Source of the DNA: Clostridia bacterium
Lineage (GTDB): Bacteria; Bacillota; Clostridia; Christensenellales; Aristaeellaceae
Assembly: GCA_017551645.1 (NCBI GenBank)
Contig: JAFZLE010000052.1
Location: 1-8,322 of the forward strand
Length of the DNA: 8,322 bases
Direction of reading: 5' to 3'
Shown: positions 5,629-8,322 of the stretch, one piece after another
Position numbering within the stretch: position 1 is the stretch's first letter
Layout: each line of letters opens with the position of its first letter
Notes under the pieces: model-generated
What the model was told of the DNA's origin: nothing
What the model saw: the letters and a program-made list of their open reading frames with translations, nothing else
Databases searched by the model: none
Position numbers and translations under genes: made by a program

Positions 5629-7695
5629 ATGAAAAACGGCGCTAAGATCGGAATGATACTTTTGTTGGCAGCGGCGATCGCGCTGACTGTCTTCGGAGCG
5701 ATGGGGCTCAGCTACGAGCGCCAGGAACGCGCCGCCCAGAAAACGCCTTACGAGGAGTATCTGGAGAAGGTCAGAACGTTTGACGCGGAAGCCAAGTGCT
5801 ACCAATTGGCCGGCGAGACCTCGGTGGCGAATATGGACGCGTATATCGCCCAGATGGAAAAGGACCAGGCGGCGTTCCAGGCGGCGGGGGGAGACCCCGC
5901 ACTGGTGGACAGCTTCCTGACCGAAGCCCGCGCCCAGAGGGCCGAGGCGGCCGAAAAGCACCTGAAGACCATTACTGACAAGTGCGCGGACATCCAGTCC
6001 TACGAGGGCCGCAGCGAGGAAGACACCGAGGCGATAGAGCAGGCCAACAACCAACTGCCCAAGGTAAGCAATCAGGTGAAAGCCGCGCTGAAGAAAATGA
6101 CCAAGATCACGGACACCGAGAGCAAACAAAGCTGCGAGACCGTGGTATCCAAGCAGTTTGACAAAGCGCGCGCAGCGATAAAGGATGCCTGTGAAAAGAA
6201 CGGGCTCACGCTGGCGCTGGACGAGTTCGCAGTTGAGACCAAGTCCGTGGACGCGTTAAACGCCGAGCTTGCCAAGGTCGAAGAAGCGGAACAGCTGCTA
6301 AAGGCGGAAGAGGCAGAGGAGATCAGGCGCATAGAGGAGCTGGGCAAGGGCTTCAAAGGCTACCTGAAGCGCAATTGGGATTACTTCTTCTGGCTGGCGG
6401 GCCTGGCGCTGGTTATAGCGGGGCTGTGCTTCCTGGGCTGGTTCAAGCCGGAGCTGCTCAAGCAGATAGGCAAAAAAGCCAACAAGAGCATGATGCTTAT
6501 CGCCCTGGTAGTGATAACCCTGTTCTTCTTCGTGACTACCCGCTACTCCAACCTGACCCCCGCGAACGTCTATAACGTAATCAACCAGTATTCCTACATA
6601 ATCATACTGGCGACCGGTATGCTTTTGTGTATCGTGTCCAGCGCCAACATCGACCTGAGCGTCGGCCGCGTGATGGGCTTTATCGGAGCCGTCGCGGCCA
6701 AGCTCATAATCGACGGCGGCATGCCCGTATGGTTCAGTATGCTGGTGTGCCTGCTGCTGGGCATACTGATAGGCGCCTGGCAGGGCTTCTGGATCGCGTA
6801 CGTGAAGATACCCGCCTTCGTAGTCACCCTGGCCGGCCAGCTGACTTTCTACGGCCTGACCATGGTGCTGCTGAAGGGCGAGACGAAAGCGCCCTTCCCT
6901 GACTCTTTCAACAACGTATTCGGCGCGGCGCTGCCCGACTACCTGGGCGATCTGTTCAAACTCAACCTGGGCCTGAATATCACCACCATGCTGATAGGCA
7001 TCATCGTAGTGCTGATATTCCTGTTCGTGCAAATCAAAAACAGGGCGCAGCGCGTCTCCAAGGGCTACAGCGTGGAACCCCTGGGCTCGATGCTTATAAA
7101 GTGCGTGGCGATCTCCGCGGTACTGCTGTGGCTGTTCTACTCCCTGGCCAAGTATAAGGGCATGCCCACGGTGCTTATCACCGTATCACTGGTGCTGCTC
7201 ATCTACATTTTCATAACCAGCAAGATGGTCATCGGGCGCCACCTGTACGCCATGGGCGGCAACGTGAACGCGGCGAGGCTGTCGGGCGTAAAGACCCAGA
7301 GGATGCTGTTCCTCACTTACGTCAACATGGGCTTCCTGGCCGCGCTGGCCGGACTGGCGTTCACCGTGCGCGCCAACTCCTCCTTCCCCAGCGCCGGACA
7401 GGGTGAAGAATTAAACGCCATCGCGGCCTGCTACATCGGCGGCGCTTCCGCTTACGGCGGAGTCGGCACCGTGGGCGGCGCGCTGGTGGGCGCGCTCACC
7501 ATGGGCATGATCAAGAACGGCATGTCCATCATGGGCATGCAGCAGTCCGTGCAGCAGGTGGTGCTGGGCCTGGTGCTGCTGGCGGCAGTCGTTATCGACA
7601 TCGTGTCCAAGTCCAACGGCACCTCGCTGTCCTTCCTGTCCCGCTTTGGCGGCAAGGGCAAAAAGGCGGTCCAGGCGCCTGCGCAGAAAACCTGA
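5629..7695 (+). CDS. mmsB: Multiple-monosaccharide ABC transporter permease (GguB-type) with large N-terminal extracytoplasmic extension
   Basis: Membrane channel of the importer, 688 residues where about 400 is usual. Residues ~285-688 are the normal permease: 'SSANIDLSVGRVMGF' (337-348), 'MGGNVNAARLSGV' (542-554) and 'GGASAYGGVGTVGGALVGAL' (604 onward) are family hallmarks. Ahead of it lie a transmembrane helix (~7-27), a ~220-residue polar, helix-rich region (~29-249) with four cysteines (57, 119, 169, 188) and a likely coiled coil near 205-240, then a second helix (252-272) followed by a Lys-rich loop (273-286). Lysines before helix 1 and after helix 2 put the extra domain outside and return the chain to the cytoplasm, where the normal permease begins. 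The whole reading frame is uninterrupted; the start has GAGGGA eight bases upstream. Role of the extension is unknown; binding-protein docking, wall contact or sensing are possible. Last gene of the operon. Confidence 0.93.
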   Translation: MKNGAKIGMILLLAAAIALTVFGAMGLSYERQERAAQKTPYEEYLEKVRTFDAEAKCYQLAGETSVANMDAYIAQMEKDQAAFQAAGGDPALVDSFLTEARAQRAEAAEKHLKTITDKCADIQSYEGRSEEDTEAIEQANNQLPKVSNQVKAALKKMTKITDTESKQSCETVVSKQFDKARAAIKDACEKNGLTLALDEFAVETKSVDALNAELAKVEEAEQLLKAEEAEEIRRIEELGKGFKGYLKRNWDYFFWLAGLALVIAGLCFLGWFKPELLKQIGKKANKSMMLIALVVITLFFFVTTRYSNLTPANVYNVINQYSYIIILATGMLLCIVSSANIDLSVGRVMGFIGAVAAKLIIDGGMPVWFSMLVCLLLGILIGAWQGFWIAYVKIPAFVVTLAGQLTFYGLTMVLLKGETKAPFPDSFNNVFGAALPDYLGDLFKLNLGLNITTMLIGIIVVLIFLFVQIKNRAQRVSKGYSVEPLGSMLIKCVAISAVLLWLFYSLAKYKGMPTVLITVSLVLLIYIFITSKMVIGRHLYAMGGNVNAARLSGVKTQRMLFLTYVNMGFLAALAGLAFTVRANSSFPSAGQGEELNAIAACYIGGASAYGGVGTVGGALVGALTMGMIKNGMSIMGMQQSVQQVVLGLVLLAAVVIDIVSKSNGTSLSFLSRFGGKGKKAVQAPAQKT

Positions 7696-7709
7696 AAACA
7701 TTGAGCCGT

Positions 7710-7748
7710 ACGGCGCCGTTCCCCGAAAGGGGGAGCGGCGCCGTTTTT
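7710..7748 (+). terminator. Intrinsic terminator of the chvE-mmsA-mmsB operon
   Basis: ACGGCGCCG TTCCCC pairs with GGGGGAGCGGCGCCGT as a 15-bp stem with one G-U pair and a GAAAG loop (or a GAAA tetraloop with one bulged G), directly followed by five Ts. It begins 14 bases after the permease stop and separates the importer from rpsF. No matching A-run precedes the stem, so it should work only in the plus direction. Confidence 0.93.
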
Positions 7749-7824
7749 ATGTGAAAATCGCCCGGGCGCGGCATTCGCGCAGAGGAAGGGCGCAACCCGT
7801 TATATGTTAAAATTCTATATCCGC

Positions 7825-7853
7825 TTGCATTATTGACCGCGCTGTGTTATTAT
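7825..7853 (+). promoter_or_regulatory. Probable sigma-A promoter of rpsF
   Basis: TTGCAT (7825-7830) and TATTAT (7848-7853) are 17 bases apart, with an extended -10 'TGT' at 7845-7847 and an AT-rich stretch (TATATGTTAAAATTCTATAT) upstream that could act as an UP element. The -35 box is poor (three of six). Transcription would begin near 7860. A promoter is expected here because a strong terminator precedes it and rpsF follows. Confidence 0.55.
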
Positions 7854-7859
7854 AACAAA

Positions 7860-7918
7860 TGCGCATCCTTGCTCTGCAGGAAAATGCAGGGCCGTATAGT
7901 CCAAAAGGAGGATTTTTA
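7860..7918 (+). promoter_or_regulatory. rpsF leader with hairpin, CCG and possible Shine-Dalgarno sequestration
   Basis: GCTCTGCA (7871-7878) pairs with TGCAGGGC (7885-7892) as an 8-bp stem with one G-U pair and a GGAAAA loop; the bases CCG (7892-7894) sit at its 3' foot. TCCTT (7866-7870), just 5' of the stem, is complementary to AAGGA (7905-7909) inside the ribosome binding site AAAAGGAGGA (7903-7912), so a closed form could hide that site. Leaders of rpsF in several phyla are known to bind the S6:S18 complex through a stem with an unpaired CCG; whether this is that motif is inference. Confidence 0.45.
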
Positions 7919-8322
7919 ATGAACAAATACGAAGTCATGTACGTCATCGACGCCGCGCTGGAAGACCAGGCGAGGCAGGACGTAATCAGCCGCTTCAGCT
8001 CCGTTGTAGAGAACAACGGCGGCAAGGTGGAGCGCGTGGATGAGTGGGGCAAGCGCCGCCTGGCGTATCCCATCAACTACAAGACCGAGGGCTACTATGT
8101 GCTTATGTACATGTCCGCCCCCAGCGAGCTGCCCCGTGAGCTTGAGCGTAACTTTAAGATCAGCGACGCGTGCATCCGCTATCTCGTCACCCGTCTGGAA
8201 GGCGAAATCCCCGCCAAGCGTGAGCCCCTGAAGCCCTACGCCGCCAAGGAAGCCGCTCCCGCCGAGGAAGCTGCCGAAGCCGCCGCCGAGCCCGCCGAAG
8301 CGCCCGCTCAGCCCGCCGAGGC
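7919..8322 (+). CDS. rpsF: 30S ribosomal protein S6 (bS6), 3' end beyond window
   Basis: The first 134 codons are visible and no stop is reached. Residues 1-95 are a full bS6: 'MNKYEVMYVIDAALED' at the start, 'GGKVERVDEWGKRRLAYPI' in the middle (35-52), 'EGYYVLMYMSA' and 'NFKISDACIRYLVTR' (78-92). bS6 binds the central domain of 16S rRNA together with bS18 on the platform of the small subunit. From about residue 97 the chain turns into an Ala/Pro/Glu-rich, probably disordered tail of at least 37 residues that continues past the window. The start has a near-perfect Shine-Dalgarno (GGAGG at 7907-7911, seven bases away). In Bacillota rpsF is normally followed by ssb and rpsR, which would lie to the right. 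Its own promoter and leader are upstream, after the importer terminator. Confidence 0.96.
   Translation, partial: MNKYEVMYVIDAALEDQARQDVISRFSSVVENNGGKVERVDEWGKRRLAYPINYKTEGYYVLMYMSAPSELPRELERNFKISDACIRYLVTRLEGEIPAKREPLKPYAAKEAAPAEEAAEAAAEPAEAPAQPAE

Noticed and set aside
6298..7032. Minus-strand 244-codon open frame opposite the permease
   Set aside because: Gln/His/Tyr-rich shadow of membrane-protein codons; no motif and no start signal.
7766..7780. GCGCG/CGCGC hairpin upstream of rpsF
   Set aside because: Five-base stem in GC-rich DNA before the predicted transcript start; no function can be supported.
7833..7856. TTGACC and TATAAC as rpsF promoter boxes
   Set aside because: They look good singly but are only 12 bases apart, too close for sigma-A; TTGCAT-17-TATTAT with extended -10 is preferred.

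Overview
The window looks like a chromosomal segment of a GC-rich member of the Bacillota, probably a gut-type Clostridia lineage. The reasons are strong Shine-Dalgarno sequences (AAAAGGAGG), sigma-A type promoters, a short '[16 protein letters not shown]' export signal, Clostridia-like sugar-uptake gene content and a bS6 with a long Ala/Pro/Glu tail. The taxonomic call is inference; no rRNA is present.

Layout. (1) 1-864, plus strand: the 3' two-thirds or so of a mannitol-dehydrogenase-family polyol/ketose oxidoreductase, cut by the window edge. (2) 878-2627, minus strand: a two-gene operon, PfkB-family sugar kinase followed by a cupin-type D-lyxose (mannose) ketol-isomerase, converging on gene 1 with a 13-base gap. 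(3) 2628-2892: a 265-base divergent regulatory region with one good sigma-A promoter facing each way and a dyad sitting on the minus-strand -10 box. (4) 2893-7695, plus strand: a ChvE/GguA/GguB-type multiple-monosaccharide ABC importer: substrate-binding protein, duplicated ATPase, permease. A hairpin-rich gap separates the binding-protein gene from the other two, and a strong intrinsic terminator ends the operon (7710-7748). (5) 7745-8322: promoter, structured leader and the first 134 codons of rpsF (ribosomal protein bS6), which runs off the right edge.

How they fit together. The importer would bring in aldoses and related monosaccharides. The isomerase converts D-lyxose to D-xylulose or D-mannose to D-fructose, the kinase would phosphorylate the ketose, and the polyol dehydrogenase family acts on the same ketoses (fructose/xylulose type or their phosphates). 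Shared substrate range and the divergent promoters suggest one sugar-utilisation locus next to a housekeeping ribosomal-protein operon.

Most unusual feature: the permease is 688 residues. About 280 residues precede the ordinary ~400-residue permease: one transmembrane helix, a ~220-residue helical, four-cysteine domain predicted to lie outside the membrane, and a second helix that restores the normal topology. The partner binding protein has no canonical lipobox, so the extra domain could have a role in capturing it. No CRISPR array, tRNA, rRNA or mobile element was seen, and no gene-free stretch exceeds 300 bases.
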